NCBI GenBank assembly: GCA_965243105.1
Contig: CBDEUC010000001.1
Span: forward strand, 310,001 to 374,000
DNA: 64,000 nt
Reading direction: 5' to 3'
Origin: WLWS01 sp965243105
GTDB lineage: Bacteria > Pseudomonadota > Gammaproteobacteria > Eutrophobiales > Eutrophobiaceae
In this document: one piece after another, positions 53,344-62,642 of the stretch
Layout: each line of letters opens with the position of its first letter
How positions within the stretch are numbered: position 1 is the stretch's first letter
Made by a program: the position numbers and the translations under genes
Notes under the pieces: model-generated
What the model saw: only the letters and a program-made list of their open reading frames with translations
The model's database searches: none
What the model was told of the DNA's origin: nothing

Positions 53344-54636
53344 ATGGGAAAGAATGTTGTTGTCATAGGCAGCCAGTGGGGCGACGAGGGTAAGGGCAAG
53401 ATAGTTGACATGCTGACGGAGCATGTTGCGGCTGTTGCCCGTTTTCAAGGGGGTCATAATGCTGGTCACACGGTTGTCATCGATGGCGAGAAAACCATAT
53501 TACACCTGATCCCATCAGGCATATTGCATGACGGTGTGCAGTGCCTTATTGGTAATGGCGTGGTATTGAGTCCTTCTGCGCTACTGGAAGAAATCACCAT
53601 GCTTGAGTCAAATGATGTTCCGGCGAAACAGAGGCTGGGCATCAGCGAAGCCTGCACGCTAATCCTGCCCTACCACATCAGCCTTGACCAGGCGCGAGAA
53701 AAAGCGCGGGGCAAGGCAGCCATTGGCACGACCGGTCGTGGAATCGGTCCGGCCTATGAAGACAAGGTTGCACGCCGCGCCTTGCGCGCCGGTGACCTGC
53801 TTCACCGTGAACGCTTCGCGGCAAAGCTGGGGGAAGTACTGGATTACCATAACTTTGTCCTGCAGCACTATTACAAGACCGAGCCGTTGGATTTCCAGCA
53901 AATGCTTGATGAGACCATGTCCATGGCGGATACCATCACGCCCATGGTTATGGATGTCAGCGAGCGCTTGTACGAGTTACAGGGTGCCGGCGAAAATATT
54001 CTTCTTGAAGGTGCGCAGGGCACCCTGCTGGATATTGATCATGGCACTTACCCCTACGTGACTTCGTCAAATACCACCTCGGGTGGTGCCGCCACGGGTA
54101 CGGGTCTCGGCCCGCGCGAGCTGGATTACGTGCTGGGTATTACCAAGGCCTATACCACGAGGGTAGGCTCAGGACCCTTTCCAACGGAGTTGTTTGACGA
54201 GATGGGTGAACACCTCGCCACGCAGGGGCACGAGTTTGGTGCTACCACCGGGCGTCCTCGACGCTGTGGCTGGTTCGATGCTGTTTCGCTGAAACGTTCA
54301 ATCCAGATAAACAGTATTTCAGGTCTCTGTATCACCAAGCTGGACGTGCTTGACGGGCTTGAGTCCATCCAGATCTGTGTTGGTTACCGTATCAACGGCG
54401 AGGAACAGGCGACACCGCCGGTGGGTGCGGAAGCTTATTCCCAGTGTGAGCCGGTATACGAGGAGCTACCGGGCTGGCAGGAATCGACCGTGGGAGCAAA
54501 GAACATGAGCGAGCTTCCCGGCAATGCGCGTTCCTACCTGGATAGAATTGAAAAGATTACTGGTACGCCAGTAGATATAGTCTCGACCGGTCCCGACAGG
54601 GCAGAAACGATTGTCCTGAAAGATCCCTTTGATTGA
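53344..54636 (+). CDS. purA: Adenylosuccinate synthetase
   Basis: First step from IMP to AMP. 430 aa; GSQWGDEGKGKIVD at the start, GGHNAGHTV, GTTGRGIGPAYEDK, EGAQGTLLDIDHGTYPYVTSSN and GRPRRCGWFD are all family signatures. Standard last gene of the hfq-hfl-purA cluster. The next gene starts 23 bases later and may be read through. Confidence 0.98.
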   Translation: MGKNVVVIGSQWGDEGKGKIVDMLTEHVAAVARFQGGHNAGHTVVIDGEKTILHLIPSGILHDGVQCLIGNGVVLSPSALLEEITMLESNDVPAKQRLGISEACTLILPYHISLDQAREKARGKAAIGTTGRGIGPAYEDKVARRALRAGDLLHRERFAAKLGEVLDYHNFVLQHYYKTEPLDFQQMLDETMSMADTITPMVMDVSERLYELQGAGENILLEGAQGTLLDIDHGTYPYVTSSNTTSGGAATGTGLGPRELDYVLGITKAYTTRVGSGPFPTELFDEMGEHLATQGHEFGATTGRPRRCGWFDAVSLKRSIQINSISGLCITKLDVLDGLESIQICVGYRINGEEQATPPVGAEAYSQCEPVYEELPGWQESTVGAKNMSELPGNARSYLDRIEKITGTPVDIVSTGPDRAETIVLKDPFD

Positions 54637-54659
54637 TCAGCTCGCAGGGAGGTACAACG

Positions 54660-55463
54660 ATGAGTGCTGAAGCTAACGATGTAGTTGAAGAAAGCATCCT
54701 TCTCAAGCATACCGAGAATGGAATCTGTACCCTGACCTTGAACAGGCCCACAAAATACAATGCGCTGTCATCAGACATGCTGGATGCCCTGCAGGCAGCC
54801 CTGGATGACATCGCCAGTGATGACAGCATCAACGTGGTGATTATCGCTGCAAACGGCAAGGCGTTCTGCCCCGGCCATGATTTGAAAGAGATGCGCTCCA
54901 GCGAAGACAGGGCATTTCACCAGGCCCTGTTTGACAAGTGTGGCAACATGATGCTCAGTATCAACAGGCTGCCACAGCCGGTTATCGCACGGGTGCATGG
55001 CATCGCCACGGCTGCAGGTTGCCAGCTTGTGGCAAACTGCGATCTTGCCGTCGCCAGCGATGATGCGCGTTTTGCCGTTTCCGGGATCAATGTCGGACTT
55101 TTTTGCTCAACACCGGCAGTTCCACTCAGTCGCAACCTGCCACGCAAGCAGGCCATGGAGATGTTACTCACCGGCGAATTTATTTCAGCAGAGACGGCGC
55201 TGCAGTACGGACTGGTAAACAAGGTGGTCAGCATGGATGAACTGGCTTCGGCAACTACGGAACTGGCTGAAAAAATCAGCGCAAAGTCTTCTCACGCAAT
55301 ACGATTGGGCAAGGAAATGTTTTATCGACAGTTGTCGCTGGATCTTTCCGAGGCTTATGCTTTTGCCAGCGAGAGAATGACCTGCAATATGGATAGTGAG
55401 GATGCGCGTGAGGGGATTGATGCTTTCATCGAAAAACGCAAACCTGAGTGGAAAAACCGCTGA
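54660..55463 (+). CDS. Enoyl-CoA hydratase/isomerase family protein
   Basis: A 267-aa crotonase-fold enzyme. ATG 54660 has AGGGAGG in front; the longer frame from 54633 is less likely. Oxyanion-hole glycines are in KAFCPGHDLKEM and HGIATAAGCQLVA; the first catalytic Glu of true hydratases is not obvious (SGINVGLFCSTP), so an isomerase or other crotonase activity is possible. ECHDC3-like members share these features. Upstream of an acyl-CoA ligase. Confidence 0.88.
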   Translation: MSAEANDVVEESILLKHTENGICTLTLNRPTKYNALSSDMLDALQAALDDIASDDSINVVIIAANGKAFCPGHDLKEMRSSEDRAFHQALFDKCGNMMLSINRLPQPVIARVHGIATAAGCQLVANCDLAVASDDARFAVSGINVGLFCSTPAVPLSRNLPRKQAMEMLLTGEFISAETALQYGLVNKVVSMDELASATTELAEKISAKSSHAIRLGKEMFYRQLSLDLSEAYAFASERMTCNMDSEDAREGIDAFIEKRKPEWKNR

Positions 55464-55490
55464 GCTGCTTCAGCCGAGGTCATGCTGCCC

Positions 55491-55552
55491 TGAAATTGCG
55501 CTCAAAATGCTCATGTATTTCTATATACACTCCGCTTTTTCGCCTAATTTCA
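55491..55552. repeat. Imperfect long hairpin after the crotonase gene
   Basis: TGAAATT at 55491 and AATTTCA at 55552 close an imperfect hairpin with arms of about 28 bases (inner part ATGTAT against ATACAC, loop TTCTAT). Similar GCTCAAAATGCTCAT hairpins with CTCCGCTTTT partners are frequent between genes in marine Gammaproteobacteria. It may be a terminator or mRNA-stabilising element; not the same family as the repeats at 37436 and 57389. Confidence 0.6.
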
Positions 55553-55741
55553 TGTTGCCTGACACGCAGCTGAAATTGCTCAGTAATTAGTAATTGAGAT
55601 CGCACAATTTTTCAAAATTGCAGTTGGGACAAATTAAGGCTGGCTCCAACAGGAAATCTTAATGAAAGGTGCATGTAGCTTGATGATGAATGGCAGGTGC
55701 TGCTGAAAAGCAAACCTGTTTGAAAATACCTGGAAAGAATT

Positions 55742-57376
55742 ATGGCAGTTAATCCCTACAACAAAGACCTGGATAAAAACGCGGCAAACCATACGCCGAT
55801 ATCCCCGCTGACTTTCATAGAAAGGGCGGCTGCCGTTTATCCCGACTATACTGCGCTTGTTTACGGTGATTTGCGGCGCAGCTGGGCTGAAGTCTATGCC
55901 CGTTCCCGCCAGCTGGCATCGTCACTGTCAAAGCAAGGTATCACGGAAGGTGACACCGTGGCGGTTATGCTGCCTAACACACCTGCCATGTACGAAGCGC
56001 ACTACGGCATTCCCATGACGGGAGCAGTCATCAATGCCCTCAATATCCGTCTCGATGCCGATGCTATTGCCTTCATGCTGAAACATGGCGAGGCGAAAAT
56101 TATTCTTACCGACCGGGAGTTCTCGGCTGTCATCAGTGCAGCTATTGACCAGCTTGATGATAAACCCATGGTTATCGATGTGGATGATCCTGCCTATGAA
56201 GGCGGAGAGTTCATCGGCGAGATTGAATATGAAGAATTTATCGCCGGGGGTGATGAGAACTTCGAGTGGCAGCTGCCATCCGACGAGTGGAACGCCATTT
56301 CCCTGAGCTATACCTCGGGTACTACCGGTGATCCCAAGGGCGTGGTTACCCATCATCGCGGCGCACACCTGAATGCGGTTAACAACATCATGGCATGGAA
56401 CATGACAGCGCACCCGGTCTATCTCTGGACCTTGCCGATGTTCCACTGCAATGGCTGGTGTTTCCCCTGGACTATTGCTGCACTTAACGGCACCAACATC
56501 TGCCTGCGAGCGGTGAGGGAGAAGGATATTTTTACCCTCATTAAAAATGAAAAAATCAGTCACCTTTGCGGTGCTCCCATCGTGCTGAACCTGATGGCCA
56601 ATGCCGATGATTCGCTCAAGCAGGGTATAGATCACCAGGTGAACGTGATGACTGCGGCGTCAGCGCCGCCTCCTGCAGTGCTTGAAGCCATGGAGAAAAT
56701 GAATTTCAGGGTAACCCATACCTATGGCCTGACCGAGGTGTATGGACCGGCGGTAGTTTGTGCCTGGCATCATGAGTGGGATGATCTGCCTATCAATGAA
56801 CAGGCAGAGCTTAAATCCCGCCAGGGTGTTCGCTACCCCTTGCTGGAAGAGCTCAAGGTGCTTGACCCGGAAACCATGCAGCCCGTGCCACGGGATGGGG
56901 AAACTATCGGGGAAATCATGTTTCGTGGAAACGTTGTCATGAAGGGGTATTTCAAGAACCCGGACGCCACGCAAAAGTCTTTTGAGGGCGGCTGGTTTCA
57001 TAGTGGCGACCTGGCTGTATGCCACGAGGACGGCTACGTGGAAATACGGGATCGTTCCAAGGATATTATCATCTCCGGTGGTGAAAATATTTCCAGTATA
57101 GAAATTGAAAAGACGCTTTATCGTCATCCTTCGGTGATGGAAGCGGCGGTTGTTGCGAGACCGGACGAGAAGTGGGGAGAGACGCCCTGCGCATTTGTCA
57201 GCCTTAAGGATAGTGCCGAAGAGACAAGCGAACAGGACATCATCGATTTTTGCCGTGACAACATGGCCCATTTCAAGGCGCCGAAAACCGTGATATTTGG
57301 TCCCCTGCCAAAAACATCCACCGGCAAGATACAGAAATTCATACTGCGCCAGCAGGCAGAGTCAATGCAGCCGTGA
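55742..57376 (+). CDS. Acyl-CoA synthetase (AMP-forming)
   Basis: A 544-aa adenylate-forming CoA ligase. ATP motif SYTSGTTGDPKGVVTHH, A5 YGLTEVYG, A7 HSGDLAVCHEDGY, A8 RSKDIIISGGENISS and the A10 Lys in PKTSTGKIQK are complete. It resembles medium-chain and methylmercaptopropionate (DmdB-like) ligases in its opening NPYNKDLDKNAANHTPISPLTFIERA, but the substrate cannot be fixed from motifs. Probably works with the crotonase gene upstream. Confidence 0.92.
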   Translation: MAVNPYNKDLDKNAANHTPISPLTFIERAAAVYPDYTALVYGDLRRSWAEVYARSRQLASSLSKQGITEGDTVAVMLPNTPAMYEAHYGIPMTGAVINALNIRLDADAIAFMLKHGEAKIILTDREFSAVISAAIDQLDDKPMVIDVDDPAYEGGEFIGEIEYEEFIAGGDENFEWQLPSDEWNAISLSYTSGTTGDPKGVVTHHRGAHLNAVNNIMAWNMTAHPVYLWTLPMFHCNGWCFPWTIAALNGTNICLRAVREKDIFTLIKNEKISHLCGAPIVLNLMANADDSLKQGIDHQVNVMTAASAPPPAVLEAMEKMNFRVTHTYGLTEVYGPAVVCAWHHEWDDLPINEQAELKSRQGVRYPLLEELKVLDPETMQPVPRDGETIGEIMFRGNVVMKGYFKNPDATQKSFEGGWFHSGDLAVCHEDGYVEIRDRSKDIIISGGENISSIEIEKTLYRHPSVMEAAVVARPDEKWGETPCAFVSLKDSAEETSEQDIIDFCRDNMAHFKAPKTVIFGPLPKTSTGKIQKFILRQQAESMQP

Positions 57377-57388
57377 GTGTTTCTATTG

Positions 57389-57596
57389 TGAGAATAATAG
57401 CCTGGAAAAGCGAACCTTCAGCCGCAGGGCCGATAATTGCTCCTGCATTATCGGCATTTCCGCCATCCATGGCGGTCAGACTCGGCTATTCGAGCGTACG
57501 TGGACGACATACATGGACGTATTAGTGTCGAGAGAGGACAGGAGTCCGGAGCGACCGTATTTACAGCGCGTTCGCGTTCCAGGGGTATCATTCTCA
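57389..57596. repeat. Palindromic repeat element, copy B (about 208 bases)
   Basis: Imperfect terminal inverted repeats: TGAGAATAATAGCCTGGAA at 57389 against TTCCAGGGGTATCATTCTCA ending 57596, with GCGAAC continuing inward. Inside are hairpins CCGCCATCCATGGCGG and GACGACATACATGGACGT. On the minus strand the right arm reads GGAACGCGAACGCGCTGTAA into ATAC, which matches copy A next to its left arm (GAACGCGGACACGCTGTAA, then ATAC). It fills the gap between the CoA ligase and the CoA-binding protein; an open frame running through it into the next gene is not a real N-terminus. Confidence 0.75.
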
Positions 57597-57628
57597 TACT
57601 GTTCTCAATTGATAGTGAGTCCCCAGGA

Positions 57629-58099
57629 ATGACAGACATTAATACCCTGCGTCGCATTCTCAGCCAGTACAAGCGCATTGCCGTGGTCGGCCTCTCCGCG
57701 GACTGGTCACGACCCAGCTATTTCGCCGCCAAGTACCTGCTCGATCACGGATTCGAGGTGATCCCGGTAAACCCAAAGTACGAGGAAATCCTCGGGCAGA
57801 AATGTTACCCGGACCTTGAGTCTATTCCCGGTGAAGTTGACGTGGTCGATCTTTTCCAGAGAACCGAGCGTGTGCCTCCCTTCGTGGACACGGCAATCGC
57901 TATCGGTGCAAAAGTGATCTGGATGCAGCTCGGTGTTGTACATGAAGAGGCGGCGAAAAAGGCCGAAGATGCCGGGCTTGAAGTGGTGATGGATCGCTGC
58001 ATGAAAATTGAATACGCCCGGCTTTTTGGCGGCCTCAACACCATCGGTGTTAACACCGGGATAATTTCGGCAAAGCGTCCGCTATTTGTGAACAGATGA
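57629..58099 (+). CDS. CoA-binding domain protein
   Basis: A 156-aa single-domain Rossmann protein of the CoA_binding_2 (YccU) type: YKRIAVVGLSADWSRPSYFAAKYLLDHGFEVIPVNPKYEEILGQKCYPDLESIP and GAKVIWMQLGVVHEEAA are standard, with MDRCMKIEYARL near the end. The frame is open back to 57437, but that part is the repeat element; ATG 57629 with CAGGA upstream gives the family's usual start. Function unknown; ahead of metY by 37 bases. Confidence 0.9.
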   Translation: MTDINTLRRILSQYKRIAVVGLSADWSRPSYFAAKYLLDHGFEVIPVNPKYEEILGQKCYPDLESIPGEVDVVDLFQRTERVPPFVDTAIAIGAKVIWMQLGVVHEEAAKKAEDAGLEVVMDRCMKIEYARLFGGLNTIGVNTGIISAKRPLFVNR

Positions 58100-58136
58100 A
58101 ACCGGGCCTGGCTTTTCATTCACAAGAACAAGAATC

Positions 58137-59429
58137 ATGACTGATCGAAAATTTGGTATCGAAACACTTTGTCTTCATGCGGGGCATATTCCGGATGCGC
58201 CTACCGGTTCCCGTGCAGTACCAATACACCAGACCACGTCCTACGTGTTTGATGATGCTGACCATGCCGCCAGCCTGTTTAACCTGCAGACCTTTGGTAA
58301 TACCTATACCAGGTTGACCAATCCAACCACGGCGGTATTTGAAGAGCGCATGGCGGCACTGGAAAACGGGCGGGCTGCACTGGCGGTAAGTTCCGGTATG
58401 GCAGCACAAATGGTAGCGCTGTTGACACTCATGGAAGAAGGAGATGAACTGGTTTCTGCCAGTACCCTGTACGGCGGCACCTATTCGCAGTTTGACGTAA
58501 CCTTCAGGCGTTTCGGTATCAGCACGAAGTTTGTTGATTCCGATGACCCGGAAAACTTTCGTAAGGCCATTGGTCCAAAAACAAAAGCAATCTATGCCGA
58601 GACCATTGGCAACCCGCTTAACAATGTGCTGGACATCGAGGCAGTTGCGGCAATCGCCAATGAGGCCGGCATTCCCCTCGTGATGGACAGCACCTTTGCT
58701 ACTCCCTATCTTTGCCGTCCGATGGATTTCGGCGCCGACATTGTCGTGCATTCAGCCACCAAGTTCATAGGTGGTCATGGCACCACCATGGGAGGTGTGA
58801 TCATCGAATCAGGCAAGTTTGACTGGAGCAATGGTAATTTCCCCGGGATGACGGAACCATCAAGGGGTTATCACGGCGTACGCTTCTATGAAACCTTTGG
58901 TGACTTTGGCTTTACCATGAAAGCCCGTTGTGAAACCCTGCGAACCCTCGGTCCTGCCATGAGTCCGTTCAACGCTTTCATGCTGATACAGGGGCTCGAG
59001 ACACTGCCAGTAAGAATGGACCGGCACTGTGAAAATGCCATGGCCGTGGCGAAGTTTCTACAGGGGCACTCGGCAGTGAGCTGGGTTAACTACGCTGGGC
59101 TTGAAGACAATGACTATGCCGAGCTGGTGAAAAAATATTTACCTGGCGGTGCCGGTTCTATCCTGAGTTTTGGCGTAAAAGGCGGCATGGAGGCGGGAGC
59201 GGCATTCATTGAGAATGCCCAGTTCATGAGTCATCTTGCCAATGTCGGCGATGCCAAGACGTTGATCATACACCCGGCCTCGACCACCCATCGTCAACTC
59301 AGCGAGGAACAACAGCGGGATGCCGGGGTCTCACCTGACATGGTACGAATTTCGGTTGGACTGGAAACGCTGGACGATATTCTATGGGATCTCGACCAGG
59401 CCCTGCTAAAGTCGCAGTCCGCTGCATAA
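58137..59429 (+). CDS. metY: O-acetylhomoserine sulfhydrylase-type PLP enzyme
   Basis: Makes homocysteine from O-acetylhomoserine and sulfide (or methionine with methanethiol). 430 aa of the Cys/Met PLP family: FGIETLCLHAGH, TTSYVFDDADHAA, SSGMAAQMVALLTLM, DSTFATPYLCRPMDFGADIVVHSATKFIGGHGT with the PLP Lys, and HPASTTHRQLSEEQ. The MetY branch is favoured by length and by the opening. With ahcY at the left edge it is another homocysteine-related gene here. Confidence 0.92.
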   Translation: MTDRKFGIETLCLHAGHIPDAPTGSRAVPIHQTTSYVFDDADHAASLFNLQTFGNTYTRLTNPTTAVFEERMAALENGRAALAVSSGMAAQMVALLTLMEEGDELVSASTLYGGTYSQFDVTFRRFGISTKFVDSDDPENFRKAIGPKTKAIYAETIGNPLNNVLDIEAVAAIANEAGIPLVMDSTFATPYLCRPMDFGADIVVHSATKFIGGHGTTMGGVIIESGKFDWSNGNFPGMTEPSRGYHGVRFYETFGDFGFTMKARCETLRTLGPAMSPFNAFMLIQGLETLPVRMDRHCENAMAVAKFLQGHSAVSWVNYAGLEDNDYAELVKKYLPGGAGSILSFGVKGGMEAGAAFIENAQFMSHLANVGDAKTLIIHPASTTHRQLSEEQQRDAGVSPDMVRISVGLETLDDILWDLDQALLKSQSAA

Positions 59430-59492
59430 GAACTTGTTACCGCGCATTTTTTGCGCTTATATTTATTTAAAACACACTAGAGGAATCCTCAA

Positions 59493-60314
59493 ATGACACG
59501 ACTTCAAAAGCTCGTTTGCACAATTATATTATGTGCGGTTTCGATACCGGGCGTAGCCGACTCTAATACCGACAAGCTACAGGCCGCCGCCAACGGCGAT
59601 CATCGCCAACAGAAGAATATTGATCGAAACAGGTATCGTCACCCGGTGGAAACGCTGGAATTTTTTGGCATCAAGGAAGACATGACCGTGGTAGAAATGT
59701 TTCCAGGTGGTGGTGGCTGGTATACCGAGGTGCTAGCACCGTATTTAAGGGATAACGGCAAATTGTATGCTGCCAGTTTTAATTCCGAATCCGAGGTGGG
59801 GTATTTCAGGAAAAACTCAAAGAAATACCTGGACAAGCTGGCCGCTATTCCTGCGGTCTACGATCGTGTTGAGGTCTTTGAATACGAGCAGGGAGTGAAG
59901 CCCGATCTGAAACCGGAAGGACAGGCAGACATGGTCCTCACGTTTCGAAACACCCATAACTGGATCAGGAATGATATTGCCGAGGAAACTTTCCGGGCCA
60001 TGTTCAAGGTGCTCAAACCTGGTGGTGTGCTCGGCCTGGTTCAGCACCGTGGTAATCCAAGTATGCAGGGTAAAGAGTGGGCCAATAAGGGTTACGTTTC
60101 GGAAGCGATGGTCCTTGAACTGGCTACAAAGGCCGGGTTTCAGCTGGCTGGCCGATCAGAGATTAATGGTAATCCCCGCGACATGAAAAATTATGAAAAA
60201 GGCGTTTGGACCCTGCCTCCGTCGTACCGTGAAGGTGACAAGGATCGTGAGCGTTATACCACTATCGGGGAAAGTGACCGCATGACTCTCAAGTTCATCA
60301 AGCCGGCTTCCTGA
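59493..60314 (+). CDS. Predicted SAM-dependent methyltransferase with signal peptide
   Basis: A 273-aa class I methyltransferase-fold protein of the COG4798 type. The SAM loop is VVEMFPGGGGWYTEVLAPYL (about residues 66-85); the later post-I Asp/Glu and FKVLKPGGVLGLVQHRG motifs are standard. It opens with a signal peptide (to about residue 23, GVADS), so the mature protein should be periplasmic, where SAM is not expected. Either the signal acts as an anchor, or the protein no longer uses SAM. AGAGGAA precedes the ATG. Confidence 0.85.
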   Translation: MTRLQKLVCTIILCAVSIPGVADSNTDKLQAAANGDHRQQKNIDRNRYRHPVETLEFFGIKEDMTVVEMFPGGGGWYTEVLAPYLRDNGKLYAASFNSESEVGYFRKNSKKYLDKLAAIPAVYDRVEVFEYEQGVKPDLKPEGQADMVLTFRNTHNWIRNDIAEETFRAMFKVLKPGGVLGLVQHRGNPSMQGKEWANKGYVSEAMVLELATKAGFQLAGRSEINGNPRDMKNYEKGVWTLPPSYREGDKDRERYTTIGESDRMTLKFIKPAS

Positions 60315-60330
60315 ACCCGCGATTAATTAG

Positions 60331-60358
60331 CAGGCACCTTGCAGGGGCAAGGTGCCTG
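60331..60358. terminator. Shared hairpin between convergent genes
   Basis: Perfect 12-base stem: CAGGCACCTTGC (60331-60342), loop AGGG, GCAAGGTGCCTG (60347-60358). It lies in the 55-base gap between the methyltransferase (plus) and DUF885 (minus) stops, so it could end both transcripts. There is no good T run on either side, so it may instead block RNases or need Rho. Confidence 0.6.
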
Positions 60359-60369
60359 GCATTCACTTC

Positions 60370-62250
60370 TTATTGTTGACTGGCTACCCAGTCGTTGACA
60401 CGCTGTTCCAGTAGCAGCAGTGGTAATGCACCACCTCCGAGAACGGTGTCATGGAAACCTCGAATATCGAACTTGTCTCCCAGCTGCTCGGTGGCCTGGG
60501 CACGTAACTCGAGGATCTTCAGCATTCCAATTTTATAGCTGGTGGCCTGGCCGGGAAGGACGAGGTAGCGGCGAATCTCAGATCGTACCTGCGCTTCCGG
60601 TGCAGCAGAATTGGCAAGGAAATATTGCACTGCCTCTTCCTGTGACCAGCCCTTGGCATGCAGTCCGGTGTCGACCACGAGTCGAATGGCGCGCCATATC
60701 TCTGAACCGAGTCGGCCGAAGTCAGAATAAGGATCGGCATAGCTACCCGGAATTTCCTTGGCCAGTAGTTCGGAGTAAAGACCCCAGCCTTCCGCATAGG
60801 CGCCAAAGCCGGCCTGCGTGCGAAACATCGGTACGCCTTCCAGTTCCTGCGCGATAGAAATTTGCATGTGGTGACCAGGCAGGCCCTCATGGTAGGCAAT
60901 CACCTCCAGTTCACTCTTTGGCATGGCCTTCATATCTGACAGGTGAGCATAGTAGATCCCGGGACGCGAGCCATCCGGGGTGCCTGCAAAGTAATGCTGT
61001 GCGCCGCCATCCTGTTCCCTGAAAGGCTCAACACGTTTTACCACCAGGTCTGCCTTGGGCAGGAGGCCAAAAAAGTTTGGCAGTTCCTTTTTTATCCTGT
61101 CGATTGCTGCAGTTGCCTTATCAATATAGCCCTGCCTGCCTTCATCATTGTTTGGAAAGTAAAAGCGCTCGTCGTCCTTGGAGTCTCTCAGCAGGGCAAA
61201 GAAGGCCTGCAGCTCACCCTCAAATCCTACAGATTCCTTGATGGCTTCCATTTCCTTGCGAAGTCGATCTACTTCAGCAAGGCCGATTTCATGGATTTCA
61301 TCTGCGGTCATGCGAGTGGTTGTCCAGTTGGCCAGCCGCTCGTTGTAAAACGCAGTGCCGTTGGGCAGGCTACCTACACCCTGGGCCTCTTCCGAGGCAT
61401 TTTTAATATCTTCTTTTTGCCAGGCAACAAGATCGGCGTAGGCGGGTTTCCAGCTTTCTTCAAGCGCGCTTTTTACCTGGTGCGTGAGATCGTTCGCACC
61501 CTGCATGTTGATCTTTCCATTCTCAAGCAGTTCCTGGATTTTCTGCTTGGCGTTTGCCCAGATGTCGTTATCGGTGTCACTATCATCAAATGGAACACCG
61601 GAAATGAGCTTGGTGGACTCGTCAATCACAAACTCAAAGGCAAACCTGGGTGGCCTGGTACCGTGCGCTGCATTTTCCCTGGAGCGCTCTATTAACTGGC
61701 CGATGGCACGACCGGTTTCCCTGATGCGCGATATGTAATCCAGCATGTCCTGTTCCGTCTCCACCGGGTGAAAACTGATCAGTACCTGCGGCAGGAAAGC
61801 ATGGGCTGACTGCATCTGGTGAAACACGTAGCGGTTTAACCTGAAGTCAAAATTTTCCTCCGCCTGCTCCAGCTGGTATTTCCACAGGTCATAGGATGTC
61901 CTGGCTTCCGCATCCAGCGCGTCGCGATTAAACATGCGTTCCATGTCGGCGACGGTGTTTTTTCGCCATTCAAGTTGTTCTATTTCAGATTCAAGCGAGA
62001 AATCATCCATCTTGCCGTAGTCTGTTTTACGTCCAAGAAAGGATTGCCAGATAGGGCTGAAGGCCAGCTCTTCCTCGAAACGAGCTTCAAACCATTCATT
62101 GATACGTTCACTTTCACTTTTTTCCGTTACTACAGTTTCTGTAGCGGGGGCAGCCGTTTCAGTGCTGGTATCGGTGCTAGCGGGTGCAGGTGCTTTTTCA
62201 CACCCGGCGCCAAGAAATGCTGTGAGCAGCACAATAAGCAATTGCCGCAT
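60370..62250 (-). CDS. DUF885 lipoprotein, probable metallopeptidase-like
   Basis: A 626-aa lipoprotein: lipobox GAGC with Cys at residue 17, then an Ala/Thr/Pro-rich spacer to about 45. The DUF885 body carries a zinc-type motif HEGLPGHHMQ and AEGWGLYSE downstream with the third ligand candidate. DUF885 proteins are thought to be peptidases; none is named here. GGGAGAA precedes ATG 62250. GC is core-like (31 of 60 in one sample line). Last core gene before the island junction. Confidence 0.9.
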   Translation of the reverse strand: MRQLLIVLLTAFLGAGCEKAPAPASTDTSTETAAPATETVVTEKSESERINEWFEARFEEELAFSPIWQSFLGRKTDYGKMDDFSLESEIEQLEWRKNTVADMERMFNRDALDAEARTSYDLWKYQLEQAEENFDFRLNRYVFHQMQSAHAFLPQVLISFHPVETEQDMLDYISRIRETGRAIGQLIERSRENAAHGTRPPRFAFEFVIDESTKLISGVPFDDSDTDNDIWANAKQKIQELLENGKINMQGANDLTHQVKSALEESWKPAYADLVAWQKEDIKNASEEAQGVGSLPNGTAFYNERLANWTTTRMTADEIHEIGLAEVDRLRKEMEAIKESVGFEGELQAFFALLRDSKDDERFYFPNNDEGRQGYIDKATAAIDRIKKELPNFFGLLPKADLVVKRVEPFREQDGGAQHYFAGTPDGSRPGIYYAHLSDMKAMPKSELEVIAYHEGLPGHHMQISIAQELEGVPMFRTQAGFGAYAEGWGLYSELLAKEIPGSYADPYSDFGRLGSEIWRAIRLVVDTGLHAKGWSQEEAVQYFLANSAAPEAQVRSEIRRYLVLPGQATSYKIGMLKILELRAQATEQLGDKFDIRGFHDTVLGGGALPLLLLEQRVNDWVASQQ

Positions 62251-62642
62251 TTTTTATTCTCCCAAATCGATTAATCGGTGGATTGTATTGAACTGTCATC
62301 CACAATGAAAGTCACTCGGACAGGCGAATAATACTGTTACGGGTCTGCCTCGCAGGCGTTTTTTCGTTAAAGCGAGCCTATTTGGAGATAAACCTGTTAG
62401 ACTAGGATGTGTAAGAGTACTGGATCGAAGTTTTACTGCAGATAGAAGACCCTGTTTATTTAGATGGTGCCCAGGAGAGGACTTGAAACTATTTCGGGTT
62501 CGCAATATACGTCTTAATAATCAATGACATATCTGAGTCGCGATATTCCGCGGGACCCCAAAGGGACTGAGATAACAATAAAATCTGTACAACTTTTAAC
62601 GTAAAAAGCATACGGATTTCAGAGTTAGCGGGATATTTGGTA
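62251..62642. other. Intergenic junction region, about 390 bases
   Basis: No coding frame is convincing here. The left part should contain the promoter of the DUF885 gene. A detached tRNA-Leu 3' end is at 62464-62486, and beyond it the sequence is A/T-rich with no feature I can name. The boundary between core and island composition falls within this stretch. Confidence 0.6.
62464..62486 (-). other. Attachment-site remnant: 3' end of a tRNA-Leu
   Basis: The plus strand reads TGGT, then GCCCAGGAGAGGACTTGAA. Its complement is the T-arm 3' half, acceptor strand CCTGGGC and ACCA end of a gammaproteobacterial tRNA-Leu whose 5' acceptor arm would be GCCCAGG. The rest of the tRNA is absent: the bases after 62486 do not continue the T stem. 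A bare tRNA 3' end next to a composition change is what integrases leave at the far end of an island (attR). Recognised from memory of tRNA-Leu ends; the intact gene should lie to the right of the window. Confidence 0.72.

Noticed and set aside
55491..55552. Third copy of the ATCC-N-TG repeat family
   Set aside because: Its arms and centre do not match copies A and B; it belongs to a different hairpin type.
57437..57628. 64-codon N-terminal extension of the CoA-binding protein
   Set aside because: This stretch is the palindromic repeat copy B; the family starts at the ATG at 57629.
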